The notes below the pieces were generated by a model. That model was not told where the DNA came from, made no database searches, and was given only the letters and a program-made list of their open reading frames with translations. DNA of 64,000 bases, taken from positions 1-64,000 of the forward strand of contig OY787448.1 in NCBI GenBank assembly GCA_963678855.1, read 5' to 3'. The position numbers were made by a program, and so were the translations under genes. Position 1 is the first letter of the stretch, and each line of letters opens with the position of its first letter. Shown here in pieces: positions 6,820 to 15,707 of this stretch. The DNA comes from F22 sp963678855 (GTDB lineage: Bacteria > Bacteroidota > Bacteroidia > Bacteroidales > Bacteroidaceae).

Positions 6820-7644
6820 ATGTTAGATTTTAAGATTGATGCAGAAAAGTGCACCGAGTGCGGACTTTGCGTCAAGGAATGTCCAGTAGGGATTATCGAA
6901 ATGGATGGTCTTCCAACCATCAAGAGTGAGAAAGAAGCTCAGTGTATGAAGTGCCAACACTGTCTAGCAGTGTGTCCTACAGGTGCACTATCTATCCTAG
7001 GAAAAGATCCAGAAGATAGTATACCTACTCCTCGTGAATTGCCAGACGCTAAGTTGCTTAAGGATATGATGAAGACTCGTCGATCTATCCGTAAGTACAA
7101 GAAAGAAGCACTTGATCCAGCATTCATTTACGACTTGCTAAAGACTGCATCTTATGCTCCTACAGGTCACAACGATAATGGTGTACACTTCACTGTTATC
7201 GAAGATGCTGAAACGATGACCAAGCTTAGAGATATGAGCTATGCATCTATTAAACAAGCTGGTGAGAATGGTGAGATAGTAGGCCCTATGTCGTTTATCT
7301 ACGATTTCCAAAAGCTATGGGAACTATATGGACAAGATATCATCTTCCGTGGTGCACCACACCTTGTGATTGCATCTGTACCAAACAATCATATTAGTCC
7401 TGTTGAAGACGCTATGATTGCATTGAGTTACTTTGAAATCTTGGCCAATGCCAACGGAATAGGTACTCAATGGAACGGTCTTGTAAAGTATGCTATCAAT
7501 GATGTCAATCCTGATCTTAGAGATATGCTTGGTATCCCAGAAGACCACAAGATTGGTTATGTCATGTTGTTTGGTAAGCCAGCTACAAAATATAAGCGCT
7601 CTATTCAATCAGATGGTGTGCATATCAGTTCGGCAAAATTATAA
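6820..7644 (+). CDS. nitroreductase family protein with N-terminal two-cluster ferredoxin domain
   Basis: 274 residues. Residues 1-60 are a ferredoxin domain with two 4Fe-4S sets (C11, C14, C17, C21 and C42, C45, C48, C52). The nitroreductase domain starts at about residue 75 with RRSIRKYKKEALD (FMN phosphate binding) and SYAPTGHNDNG. The C-terminal part has the GTQWNGLVKYAI and GYVMLFGKP segments of the family. The ferredoxin presumably supplies electrons to the FMN site. This arrangement is common in anaerobes. It is the last gene of the redox operon. Confidence 0.9.
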   Translation: MLDFKIDAEKCTECGLCVKECPVGIIEMDGLPTIKSEKEAQCMKCQHCLAVCPTGALSILGKDPEDSIPTPRELPDAKLLKDMMKTRRSIRKYKKEALDPAFIYDLLKTASYAPTGHNDNGVHFTVIEDAETMTKLRDMSYASIKQAGENGEIVGPMSFIYDFQKLWELYGQDIIFRGAPHLVIASVPNNHISPVEDAMIALSYFEILANANGIGTQWNGLVKYAINDVNPDLRDMLGIPEDHKIGYVMLFGKPATKYKRSIQSDGVHISSAKL

Positions 7645-8122
7645 TTGGCGAGAATACTCGAACTATAGATAAGAAAATCACATAAGAGTAGGTTGTATTG
7701 CCTATTTTTGTGTGTTTTTTGAACCACTAATTACCTAAAGAAACAAATCGCTAATTTGCAACATTCTGGCCTTTATTTATATTAGCTCTGTATTTGTTAG
7801 TTTCACTTTCTTTGCATTTGAATGATTATGGCCAACTGATTGTGGAGGCACGCGCATTAGGGGCCTTGCTCCACATTGTCAATGACCTATCTCTTTTGGC
7901 TCCATTAGGGCATGTTGTAGTTTTTGTTTCTTAGGAAGGCTAGGCTCATTCATTTTTCTACCATATTCCAGTCGTCATGATTTTCAATAAAACGTAATCC
8001 CTAACAAAAATGAGTTATAGTGTTTTCTATAATTAAAAATATCAAATATTGTCTCTGTTCTTCTTTGTAGACTGCGTATTATTTCATATCTTTGAAAGAC
8101 AAAATTCACGTTAAGGAAACTA
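7645..8122. other. intergenic region with a possible gene remnant and the kinase promoter
   Basis: A 59-codon frame without start codon (7755-7934, +) reads as a hydrophobic segment followed by a helical stretch (ATFWPLFILALYLLV...). It could be a remnant of a membrane protein, but it could also be chance. Near 8087-8094 there is a TATCTTTG -7 box with TTG at 8065-8067 for the sensor kinase. Otherwise nothing was seen. Confidence 0.35.
8065..8094 (+). promoter_or_regulatory. promoter of the tandem sensor kinases
   Basis: TTG at 8065-8067, 19-base spacer, TATCTTTG at 8087-8094, 29 bases before the ATG at 8123. Confidence 0.6.
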
Positions 8123-9919
8123 ATGTATAGATTCACACTCTTGTTTATACTTACAATTTGCTGTAATATTGTAGCTAGTTCTAGTAACCAAGCGCCGCAA
8201 TTGGGGCCATTGGTGACAGTTGAGCATGGACAATTATATCAAGATGATAGACCATTACGTATAGGAATCGTACGAGTTTTCCCGCCTTCTATTGTTAAAA
8301 AATCGTCTGAATATCCGAGAGCAGTGATAGAAGTTGTGCATCAATTGCTTTCTACAACAGGTTATCATTATAAATATGTAGTTGACACCCAAGATACTCT
8401 CATAAAAGCCCTCAATGCCGATCAATTGGATATCGTTTTTGGGATTCCTCAGCATGATAGTGTGCACCCCATGTTGCTTTATTCTATGCCTTACGTGGAT
8501 ATTCCGCATTATCATGAATCATCATCGCAATCATCCCATACATACTTTGTAGCGTGTGCGCTTTTGGAGCATTATGAACTAATACGTCAGATGAATTGTA
8601 AGATGTTTATACAAAATTCTGGCAATTACTTAGGTTATTTGCAAAGGAAATGGCTAGGAGTTAGTATATATTTACATGATTATTTTAGGATACAAAGCAT
8701 CTTAAACATGTTGCTTATTGCGTGCATCATATTAGCAATCCTTTTGGTCATGATTTTTGCACGAGTTACTTTCTTATCAATTGATAGGCGAAATAGAACC
8801 ATATATTTAAAGGCTTTGCTGAATAAATTTCCTGTACCTGTTTATATTCTAGATAAAATAGATGGACGTCTGGAATATGCTTATGTGAACGATGTTGCAA
8901 AAAGTAAACAGTTTGCCATACGGGAAGAGTGTGATTCAGACATGCTAAGACAGCATAAAAATCGTCTTAAATCTGCTTGTAAAGAGGCTATTAGAACTCG
9001 TAAAACTGTAAGCTTTGTGGATAGACGAATGCCAGAATCTCCTTATACTGTCTACGTGTCTTCTTGTACGTTTCAAGGAGAGACAAGAGCTATTAAGACT
9101 GTTGTCAATACTAAAGAACTTCTAGTCCTTAAAGATATCGCCGAAAAAAATAGTAAGCTCAAAGACGAATTTTTGGCCAATATCAGTCATGAGGTACGTA
9201 CACCACTCAACTCTATACTTGGTTTTTGTCAGCTTCTACCAGAACTGTCTGGAGAAGAAGCTACAGATGCCCTTGCAATTGTAGAGAAAAAGAGTAAACA
9301 ACTTCATAAATTGATAAACGACATCTTGCTTCTTTCTAAATTCGAATCGAGCGAAATCCAAATTAATCTTTCTGAAATCTATAATCATGAGTGGCTGCCC
9401 AATGTGATTGAAAGACTAGATGATGAACTAGATGTACCAGCTAAGGTTCCTGTACACTATGTGCATCATGATTACAGTAAACATGTGACAATAGATAAAG
9501 AGCTTGCTTATATTATATTGTCCAATTTACTGCAAAATGCGATTAAGTTTACTACAAATGGAGCAGTACATATTGGCTGTGCTTATATGAGTGATTACCT
9601 TGTCTATTATATAAAAGACACTGGTATAGGTATGACAAAAGAAGAGTGTACTCGTATATTTAATCGTTTTGTCAAGCTCAATACTTTTACTCAAGGAACA
9701 GGACTAGGTCTGCCCATTGTGCTTCGTGTTGTAGAGATTTTACATGGTCATCTTGGTATCTATAGCATACCAGGTGAGGGAACCATCTGTTATTTCTGTT
9801 ATCCATTGGACAATGATTATGAGCAAACTTTTTCAAATATTCAAGAACCTATTTTGATGCATCTTAAAGATGCCGTTTGGATAGGAACTTCACCTGAAGG
9901 TTTGCAAAATTTACTATAA
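8123..9919 (+). CDS. hybrid-free sensor histidine kinase with short periplasmic substrate-binding-like domain
   Basis: 598 residues. Signal peptide at 1-20, then a periplasmic part (about 40-190) that resembles only one lobe of a family-3 solute-binding protein (RPLRIGIVRVFPP... and the closing YLQRKWLG). The transmembrane helix is at about 193-215. A PAS-like region (230-330) precedes the dimerisation domain with H-box EFLANISHEVRTPLNS (His356). The ATPase domain has N-box NLLQNAIKF, DTGIGM and GTGLGLP. No receiver domain is fused and no response-regulator gene is adjacent. The downstream kinase is a paralogue 3 bases away. Confidence 0.9.
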   Translation: MYRFTLLFILTICCNIVASSSNQAPQLGPLVTVEHGQLYQDDRPLRIGIVRVFPPSIVKKSSEYPRAVIEVVHQLLSTTGYHYKYVVDTQDTLIKALNADQLDIVFGIPQHDSVHPMLLYSMPYVDIPHYHESSSQSSHTYFVACALLEHYELIRQMNCKMFIQNSGNYLGYLQRKWLGVSIYLHDYFRIQSILNMLLIACIILAILLVMIFARVTFLSIDRRNRTIYLKALLNKFPVPVYILDKIDGRLEYAYVNDVAKSKQFAIREECDSDMLRQHKNRLKSACKEAIRTRKTVSFVDRRMPESPYTVYVSSCTFQGETRAIKTVVNTKELLVLKDIAEKNSKLKDEFLANISHEVRTPLNSILGFCQLLPELSGEEATDALAIVEKKSKQLHKLINDILLLSKFESSEIQINLSEIYNHEWLPNVIERLDDELDVPAKVPVHYVHHDYSKHVTIDKELAYIILSNLLQNAIKFTTNGAVHIGCAYMSDYLVYYIKDTGIGMTKEECTRIFNRFVKLNTFTQGTGLGLPIVLRVVEILHGHLGIYSIPGEGTICYFCYPLDNDYEQTFSNIQEPILMHLKDAVWIGTSPEGLQNLL

Positions 9920-9922
9920 TAT

Positions 9923-11761
9923 ATGAATCATATATATCGTTTACTTATACTAATCCCTCTCATAGTTCCATGTAGCAAACTTTTTGCTACAGAGAGGACA
10001 GATACCCTGAGTATTTATGTTGAGAAGATTGAACCCTATGCATTCATCTCTTCTACAGGTGAAAAAGTTGGTGTATTTGTAGACTATCTTGATTTTATTT
10101 TTGAAGAAATCAACACTCCTTATACCATTGTGATGCTCGATTCGCTTTGCGTTGATTCTATCCGTCACTATTCTTGTTGTATCTCTTCACAAAATCTTTG
10201 GCGTAAATTGCCAGAAGATACTACAAGCTATGAGCGCATGATTTTTCACTCAACAGGCGCTGTCTTATACAATACTAAGATACAACTTAATCAATTGTCA
10301 GATGTATTAGGTTACAACATTTCTGTTCGTGACAAAGATTTTCTAATGTTTTCAGCCCAAGAGTATGGACTTGAATTGGATGAAGAAAAAATTAGAGAGA
10401 CAAACTCTGCTATAGAAAGCATCTCTGAGTTGATAGAGGGGGAGACTGATTTTGCTGTTGATGATTACTTATTGCTCAACTGGCATTTTGAGCATAATGA
10501 TTTCAAAGATAAGTCTCTACTGGAGTTTAAAAGTTTAGCCAATGTGTATAAGCTTCATCTGTCAGCTAATCAGCCGTCATCACTAGTTCAGCAGATTGAC
10601 AGTCGCTTACAAAACCAGTCAATCCATGCACTTGTTAATCTTGTGTTTGAAAAGTGGTTTGGACATCCTCACTATGCGCGGCTACAACAAGCTGAAAGCA
10701 GACTGCATATCTATTTGCTATGTTTAATAACCCTGATGTGTTTACTGGGTGTGGGTATCTTCGTGTATTTGAAAAAGCGTAAAAAGCATGTTCGATTACT
10801 TGAAGAGCTCACTGATATCTTGATGGGGTTTCCTCACGCAGTCGATGTTTATGTAGATGGTCGTGTCACGCCTGATTACAGCAACATAAAAAGCAGTGAG
10901 CTGAAAGAAGCACTTCGAAAGCACCCTGATGAAGTGTACGTCCAAGAAGAAACCATCAATTTTACTCATAGCAAGAGTGAAGTTCAAATAAAGGTTACCA
11001 TAGACGTCACAGAACTAGAAGAAGCACGACAGACAGCTGAACGTACGTCTATGCTTAAAACTCAATTTTTGGCTAATACCAGTCACGATCTTCGTTCGCC
11101 TTTGAACTCTATTGTAGGTTTTGCAGCTCTTTTGAGTGAATGTGAGGATGAAGAAGAGATGGAAGAGTACGCAAAAATAATTGAAAGAAACACCAATGAT
11201 TTATTGCGTCTATTAGACGGTATTATCGAGTTGACCTTGTTGGAAACGAGTAGTCAGCTTCGTTTAAGACGTACACCTTGTAGGTTAGACGGGCTTTTGC
11301 AACAACTGTATCAAGAATATAAGTTACATCTACAGAAAGAGAATAAGTCTAAAGTCAAGTTGAAACTTGTAACCAACTTTGATGAGATGTTTATATTGGC
11401 GGACGAAACCAATCTGCACCGTGCCATAAGTAATGTGGTGTCCAATGCATGCAAATATACCTATCGAGGTTCTATCGAATTAAAGGTGGAGTTTAATCCA
11501 AAATACGATCAGCTGCATTATATAGTAACAGATACTGGTGTAGGTATGTCCGAAGAAAAAGTAAATTCACTGTTTTCCAAACAAGACCAGCAGGATCGTG
11601 CTAAAAAAGGGAGTTTTGGGTTTGGATTGATGATATGTAAGGCTATAGTTGACTTAGTTGATGGTGAGATAGAAGTTACATCTACGGAAGGAGTCGGTAC
11701 TACTATACATGTTACTACTAGACCCGAAGTTCTTAGCTGGAGTAGGAAACTTACCCCCTAG
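9923..11761 (+). CDS. sensor histidine kinase, paralogue of the preceding gene
   Basis: 612 residues. Signal peptide 1-22, a periplasmic solute-binding-like domain (about 28-245, ending in VFEKWFG), one membrane helix at about 263-283, and the kinase core. The H-box is FLANTSHDLRSPLNS (His388). The ATPase domain has VVSNACKYTY, DTGVGM and GFGLMICKA. It starts 3 bases after the first kinase gene, so they are co-transcribed. Two kinases of this type may form a heterodimer or sense different ligands. The output protein must be encoded elsewhere. Confidence 0.9.
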   Translation: MNHIYRLLILIPLIVPCSKLFATERTDTLSIYVEKIEPYAFISSTGEKVGVFVDYLDFIFEEINTPYTIVMLDSLCVDSIRHYSCCISSQNLWRKLPEDTTSYERMIFHSTGAVLYNTKIQLNQLSDVLGYNISVRDKDFLMFSAQEYGLELDEEKIRETNSAIESISELIEGETDFAVDDYLLLNWHFEHNDFKDKSLLEFKSLANVYKLHLSANQPSSLVQQIDSRLQNQSIHALVNLVFEKWFGHPHYARLQQAESRLHIYLLCLITLMCLLGVGIFVYLKKRKKHVRLLEELTDILMGFPHAVDVYVDGRVTPDYSNIKSSELKEALRKHPDEVYVQEETINFTHSKSEVQIKVTIDVTELEEARQTAERTSMLKTQFLANTSHDLRSPLNSIVGFAALLSECEDEEEMEEYAKIIERNTNDLLRLLDGIIELTLLETSSQLRLRRTPCRLDGLLQQLYQEYKLHLQKENKSKVKLKLVTNFDEMFILADETNLHRAISNVVSNACKYTYRGSIELKVEFNPKYDQLHYIVTDTGVGMSEEKVNSLFSKQDQQDRAKKGSFGFGLMICKAIVDLVDGEIEVTSTEGVGTTIHVTTRPEVLSWSRKLTP

Positions 11762-11776
11762 ATTATATATAAAGCA

Positions 11777-11809
11777 ACTGGCTGTCCACGCATTGCGTAG
11801 AGGGCCAGT
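11777..11809 (+). terminator. hairpin terminator after the kinase pair
   Basis: Arms ACTGGC (11777-11782) and GCCAGT (11804-11809) enclose an inner ACGCA/TGCGT hairpin. Confidence 0.6.
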
Positions 11810-11913
11810 CTTACTATATAAACATCACAAGTTTCTGTTACAAAATATCTGATACTTCACTAAAAGTTGAATTTACCATTCTAGTTCTTCCATGTGTCTT
11901 TAGCAGCAATCGT

Positions 11914-12324
11914 TTAAATCACATCCCAGTACTCTGTGATTTTATCATTTTCAAAACGGAAGACATCAAATCCGACCTTAGGACCAAAGAAGTTGTAGTC
12001 TGTATGAGCCACTACATAGTCTCCATCTTTGAATACTCGAACCGTGTTTATCTTTGCAGGCTCTGGGTATTGTGCCAGAGTACTCAAAGCTTCACCAAAT
12101 CCAGCAAGGCCATCAGCCACACCAAGATTGTGTTGCGCATAGTTCTTAGCATTGATATAAGCTACTGGTTCTCGTGCACCTGTTTCGATAGCTTTTAATA
12201 GTTCTGTGACTTTAGTCGTGTTTAATACCTTTACTGCTTCATTGTTGTCATCTTCACAGCTTGTGCAAGCTGTCATTGTCATAGCTGCTAGACCTAGCAC
12301 AACCATTTTTGTTTTCATCATCAT
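11914..12324 (-). CDS. SnoaL/NTF2-like lipoprotein with a premature stop
   Basis: 136 residues with a lipoprotein signal (MTMTAC, Cys as lipid site). The rest has the SnoaL pattern: VTELLKAIETGAREPVAYINAKNYAQHNLGVADGL and VAHTDYNFFGPKVGFDVFRFENDKITEYWDVI. Homologues continue after the W-D motif. Here the frame reads a TAA at 11916-11914 and then nine in-frame codons, read as TIAAKDTWKN, before a TAG at 11883-11881. A CAA-to-TAA change would explain this, so the protein is probably truncated by about 11 residues. Function unknown; such proteins are often small-molecule isomerases or hydrolases. Confidence 0.7.
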   Translation of the reverse strand: MMMKTKMVVLGLAAMTMTACTSCEDDNNEAVKVLNTTKVTELLKAIETGAREPVAYINAKNYAQHNLGVADGLAGFGEALSTLAQYPEPAKINTVRVFKDGDYVVAHTDYNFFGPKVGFDVFRFENDKITEYWDVI

Positions 12325-12519
12325 TTGGTTTTTAAATTATTACTATTATTCTTTTGATGATGCAAAAATAGGGCAAGCCAATTGTTATTTAAAGATTCAT
12401 TTTAGACAGTAAATGATACAATTCGACCAAGTGTTCGACGAGTAAGGACTAGGTTGAGGGGCATAATAAAAATGAACTATATCTCGATTTAATGTGTGTA
12501 TAACTCATTTTGTATTCAC

Positions 12520-12527
12520 TACATTTG
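12520..12527 (+). promoter_or_regulatory. -7 box TACATTTG of the metallo-beta-lactamase-fold gene
   Basis: A consensus -7 box 58 bases before the ATG at 12586. Confidence 0.4.
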
Positions 12528-12585
12528 TATCTTTTCCAAACAACTCTTACATTTGTTATTTCATAACCAATTAACATAGAAGCCT

Positions 12586-13722
12586 ATGGCATTAACTAAA
12601 AGAAAACGCATTATGGTCATACTTATTGCTATACTAGTCATCCTGATTGGCATCGTTATTTTCGAACTCAACTTCAATCCACAGTTTGGAAGTAAAGTCA
12701 CAGATGCCTACAAAACGGCATATAGACATTCTCCAAACTTCAATATGGAGAAGTTTGTCAATAAAGGCAATTTCCAGCCTATGAAGTTTACTTTCAAAGA
12801 CTTTCGTGAGAGCATAGGCGAGATGCTATCTCCGCGTCTAGAGACATCACCAAGCAAGGACCTGCCAGTATTAGCTGTAGACTCTGTAGAAATTGCTCAG
12901 TATACAGGTAGTCCTCGTATCTTCTGGTTTGGACACTCTAGTTTCCTTTTGCAGATAGACGGTCAAAACATCTTGCTCGACCCTATGTTGAGCGATGTGG
13001 CCTCGCCTTATACTTGGCTTGGTAGTTCGCGTTTTACAAGTACTCTACCTATTACTGCTGAGCAACTTCCACCTATAGATGCTGTGATTTTATCTCATGA
13101 TCACTACGATCATCTAGACTATGCGACTATTATGAAGATCAAAGATAAAGTGGGCAAGTTTTATACGCCACTAGGAGTTGGTACCCACCTTGAAAAATGG
13201 GGAATAGACAAGGCTAGCATTAGTGAACTCGATTGGTGGCAAGAGATACGTCATGATAATCTTGTATTCCGATGCACCCCTTCGCAACATTTCTCAGGCC
13301 GCAACGTTAATACATCCAATAGCACCCTATGGGCTTCTTGGATAATACAATCGGCAGATGTAAGTATTTTCTTTAGTGGTGATAGCGGCTATGCAAAGCA
13401 TTTCAAAGCTATTGGTGATAAGTATGGACCTTTCGATTATGCTCTGCTAGAATGTGGACAGTACAACGAGAAATGGTCCAGTATCCATATGTTTCCAGAG
13501 CAAACAGCCCAAGCTGGTGTCGATCTTCAGGCCAAGCAGATTATGCCTATGCACTGGGCTGCATTTCGCTTAGCTATGCACGATTGGACAGATCCTGTAG
13601 AACGTATAATAGTTAAAGCTAAGGAGCTGAATCTTCCAGTACGTGTGCCTAAGATTGGTGAGGCTGTGTCTATACCGCCAGCACCTGTCGATTCTTTGGA
13701 TACATGGTGGAGAAATTATTAG
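12586..13722 (+). CDS. membrane-anchored MBL-fold metallo-hydrolase (UlaG/NAPE-PLD-like)
   Basis: 378 residues. A membrane anchor at about 8-27 (IMVILIAILVILIGIVIF). The catalytic domain begins at about 105, with FWFGHSSFLLQIDGQNILLDPM, the zinc motif SHDHYDHLD (H171, H173, D175, H176), a third ligand His in PSQHFSGR, an FSGDSGY Asp and a C-terminal MHWAAF His. This is the order of the UlaG/NAPE-PLD-type group, which acts on phosphodiester or lactone substrates. The substrate is unknown. A perfect 23-bp hairpin terminator follows. Confidence 0.85.
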   Translation: MALTKRKRIMVILIAILVILIGIVIFELNFNPQFGSKVTDAYKTAYRHSPNFNMEKFVNKGNFQPMKFTFKDFRESIGEMLSPRLETSPSKDLPVLAVDSVEIAQYTGSPRIFWFGHSSFLLQIDGQNILLDPMLSDVASPYTWLGSSRFTSTLPITAEQLPPIDAVILSHDHYDHLDYATIMKIKDKVGKFYTPLGVGTHLEKWGIDKASISELDWWQEIRHDNLVFRCTPSQHFSGRNVNTSNSTLWASWIIQSADVSIFFSGDSGYAKHFKAIGDKYGPFDYALLECGQYNEKWSSIHMFPEQTAQAGVDLQAKQIMPMHWAAFRLAMHDWTDPVERIIVKAKELNLPVRVPKIGEAVSIPPAPVDSLDTWWRNY

Positions 13723-13742
13723 ATTGCTTAAGTAAATCATAC

Positions 13743-13790
13743 CTATAATAAACGGCTGCAGAGTAAGTACTCTGCAGCCGTTTATTATAG
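13743..13790 (+). terminator. perfect 23-bp inverted-repeat terminator
   Basis: Arms 13743-13765 and 13768-13790 are exact complements with a 2-base loop. It is the longest perfect hairpin in the window. Confidence 0.85.
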
Positions 13791-13905
13791 ATGATATGGA
13801 GAAAAGAATAGCACAAAAGTGTGTTATCTTCAACCTTTTTTCCAGTAACTCGTTAGTTTATTCTTTTTTCTTATTGTTTGAATTATTGGTTTCATTGTGG
13901 TACAA

Positions 13906-13966
13906 CAAATTAAAGCAATCAGAATAACTGTACCAAGAAAATGATTTAACAAAAAGTGCGCATTTT
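13906..13966 (-). promoter_or_regulatory. dispersed element copy 3, degenerate promoter
   Basis: Reverse strand: TGCGCACTTTTTGTTAAATC, then TTG at 13936-13934, a 20-base spacer and TTAATTTG at 13913-13906 (one base off TAnnTTTG). The only downstream frame is a 21-codon ORF (MKPIIQTIRKKN...). It is between the lipocalin-like gene and the MBL gene's terminator, with no clear target gene. Confidence 0.4.
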
Positions 13967-13997
13967 ATAGCAATATTGTTTGATTTCGGTTTAGTTC

Positions 13998-14435
13998 TTA
14001 GTTTTGACTAGGTTGTATATTAGTCTTTGTACACTTAATCAGCAGAGTATCTGTATCTTCTGCATCAGTTACTGATAGAGTCGCTTTGGCACCTTCTAGA
14101 CTGATAACCTTGTATATAAGAAACTTTTCTCCTTCAACATAACATGTGATAGTACTACCTTTAATTTTGTACGTACCAGTTCCGTTACCAAAATACCCAC
14201 TTCCGCTATACGTGCCATTTTTGTTAAAAGTAGCCTTGGTCGTTTTTAAAAGCCAATTGTGATAACCTTCACCAGTGTTATATTGTTCAATTTCCCATGT
14301 ACCTACGATATTCGTAGCGATTTCACCGCTAGGTGTGTATTCATTGTCTTTGCTACAGCTAGAGAAGCCTATAGTTAGTACACAGATTATCATCATAAGA
14401 GCAGCTTTAACTGCTAAGTTCATCTTTTTCTTCAT
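13998..14435 (-). CDS. lipocalin-like lipoprotein
   Basis: 145 residues with lipoprotein signal (LTIGFSSC, Cys27 as lipid site). The mature part has the lipocalin/DUF-like sequence ATNIVGTWEIEQYNTGE...KATFNKNGTYSGSGYFGNGTGTYKIKGSTITCYVEG, which is characteristic of small Bacteroidota lipocalin-like proteins. It probably binds a hydrophobic ligand or is a surface lipoprotein. No operon partner is evident. Confidence 0.75.
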   Translation of the reverse strand: MKKKMNLAVKAALMMIICVLTIGFSSCSKDNEYTPSGEIATNIVGTWEIEQYNTGEGYHNWLLKTTKATFNKNGTYSGSGYFGNGTGTYKIKGSTITCYVEGEKFLIYKVISLEGAKATLSVTDAEDTDTLLIKCTKTNIQPSQN

Positions 14436-14483
14436 TGTCTCGTTTTTATTAGTTTAATAATATGGTGTATATATAATTTCTTC

Positions 14484-14729
14484 TTATTCATCAGGATAGT
14501 TGTCTTTATACCTTTTCTCGGTGATTTTATATATTCCTAAGCCAATCAATATGGCAAGATAAAATGCACAGATTACAAAGTATAATAATTTGTTTTCGTT
14601 GAAATTTCTGTTTGTTGCAAGAATAAGAATACAAGTTGAAATTATGAATGGAGCACTCAGTCCGAGTGTCACTTTACGAAGCAATTGCATTCTTTTTTCT
14701 AAGGCCTTTTTTTGATCCACATTGTTCAT
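14484..14729 (-). CDS. small two-helix membrane protein
   Basis: 81 residues from ATG 14729 (MNNVDQKKALEKRMQLLRK). An upstream TTG at 14759 falls inside the -7 box and is rejected. Two membrane segments (VTLGLSAPFIISTCILIL and LLYFVICAFYLAILIGLGIY) with basic cytoplasmic loops. Function unknown. The promoter carries dispersed element copy 4. Confidence 0.65.
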   Translation of the reverse strand: MNNVDQKKALEKRMQLLRKVTLGLSAPFIISTCILILATNRNFNENKLLYFVICAFYLAILIGLGIYKITEKRYKDNYPDE

Positions 14730-14756
14730 ATTGTTATAGGTTTTGGTTAAGCCGTG

Positions 14757-14818
14757 CAAATGTACACCTTACGAATAAGTATACCAAGAAATCGATTTGA
14801 CAAAAAGTACGCATTTTT
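14757..14818 (-). promoter_or_regulatory. promoter with dispersed element copy 4
   Basis: Reverse strand: TGCGTACTTTTTGTC, ATCGATTTCTTGG, with the -33 TTG at 14787-14785, a 20-base spacer and TACATTTG at 14764-14757. The promoter puts transcription start at about 14750, so the start codon is 14729. Confidence 0.65.
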
Positions 14819-15707
14819 CATTTGGAGGTAAATTTCCCCATAAATAGGACAATTCTGTTCTTCGTTTTATGTCGACATTCTGTACCCTTAGTAGCTCGCT
14901 CGCAAGGCGTGCAAGTGAATTTATACGCCTTTCGAGATAGATGTGATAATAAGATCCAACTCCAATTACCTCCTAATACTGTTATCATTTTTGTCTTTAT
15001 TTCTTCACTTGATTCATCTTCTCAGTGAGGATGACCCCCAAGTCACATTCCTTACAAATGTCATCATGTCATTTTCTTATGCTATTGTATTGGCTAGATT
15101 ATAAATTTATAGAGCGTATTAGTCGTCAAAAACGATTTCAATAAACTGGGATACAACGCATACTTTTTTGAAGCGTCTTGTTTATTTATATTAGCTGTTA
15201 TCTTTGTTACGATACGTAATATCCCTGTTCAACCAGGAGGGATCTTCAGTCAATCCCTTCGCCGAGGGATTTGTAGCTGTGTGTACACGGATTTAATGCT
15301 ATTTGTATGAGGATTGGGAGCTAAGTTTTGGATGTGCAGGATGTGCTAAAGTTAGTGTCTTTAGAAATACGTATAGAATTATATCTAGGTTTGGACCATA
15401 AAGTAGGGGAGATTACAGAATTTGTCTGGATTAAGGATACTTGCTGTTTGTACAACCAGAAAATCTGTGATGACCTTTTTGTTGAGACTGGTCGAGAGCG
15501 TGAAATGCAGTTGGTCTTTCAATGCAAGTGTGGATTGTAGGTTTAGAATATTCTTACTCGTGGTAAGTTTAGCTTGTCTTAGTTACGTTTTTTGCTATCA
15601 AATCTAAAATTGTATGTTTTTTTTTGTATCTTGGCATACAATCGAATCGATTTATTAATCAGACGATTACACTGACCATCAAATATTAGACAAGAGATGC
15701 ACACTAT
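14819..15707. other. long intergenic region with a promoter and tandem hairpins
   Basis: About 890 bases without a convincing gene. At 15178-15206 there is a TTG followed 18 bases later by TATCTTTG. Downstream, two small hairpins occur at 15220-15242 (ATCCCT/AGGGAT) and 15252-15271 (AATCCCT/AGGGATT). It could be a small RNA or the long leader of the JAMM-E2-E1 operon. The short frame 15328-15540 starts at TTG and does not look like a gene. Confidence 0.4.
15178..15271 (+). ncRNA. candidate small RNA or 5' leader with tandem hairpins
   Basis: The promoter (TTG 15178-15180, TATCTTTG 15199-15206) is followed at once by two hairpins (see the region entry). The end of the transcript is not visible. 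If it is a leader, it would run about 490 bases into the conjugation operon. The 16 bases TTTATTTATATTAGCT upstream of the -7 box are also found at 7772-7787. Confidence 0.3.

Noticed and set aside
14822..15540. Short plus-strand frames in the intergenic region
   Set aside because: No start context, no family, irregular composition; the region has a promoter and hairpins instead.
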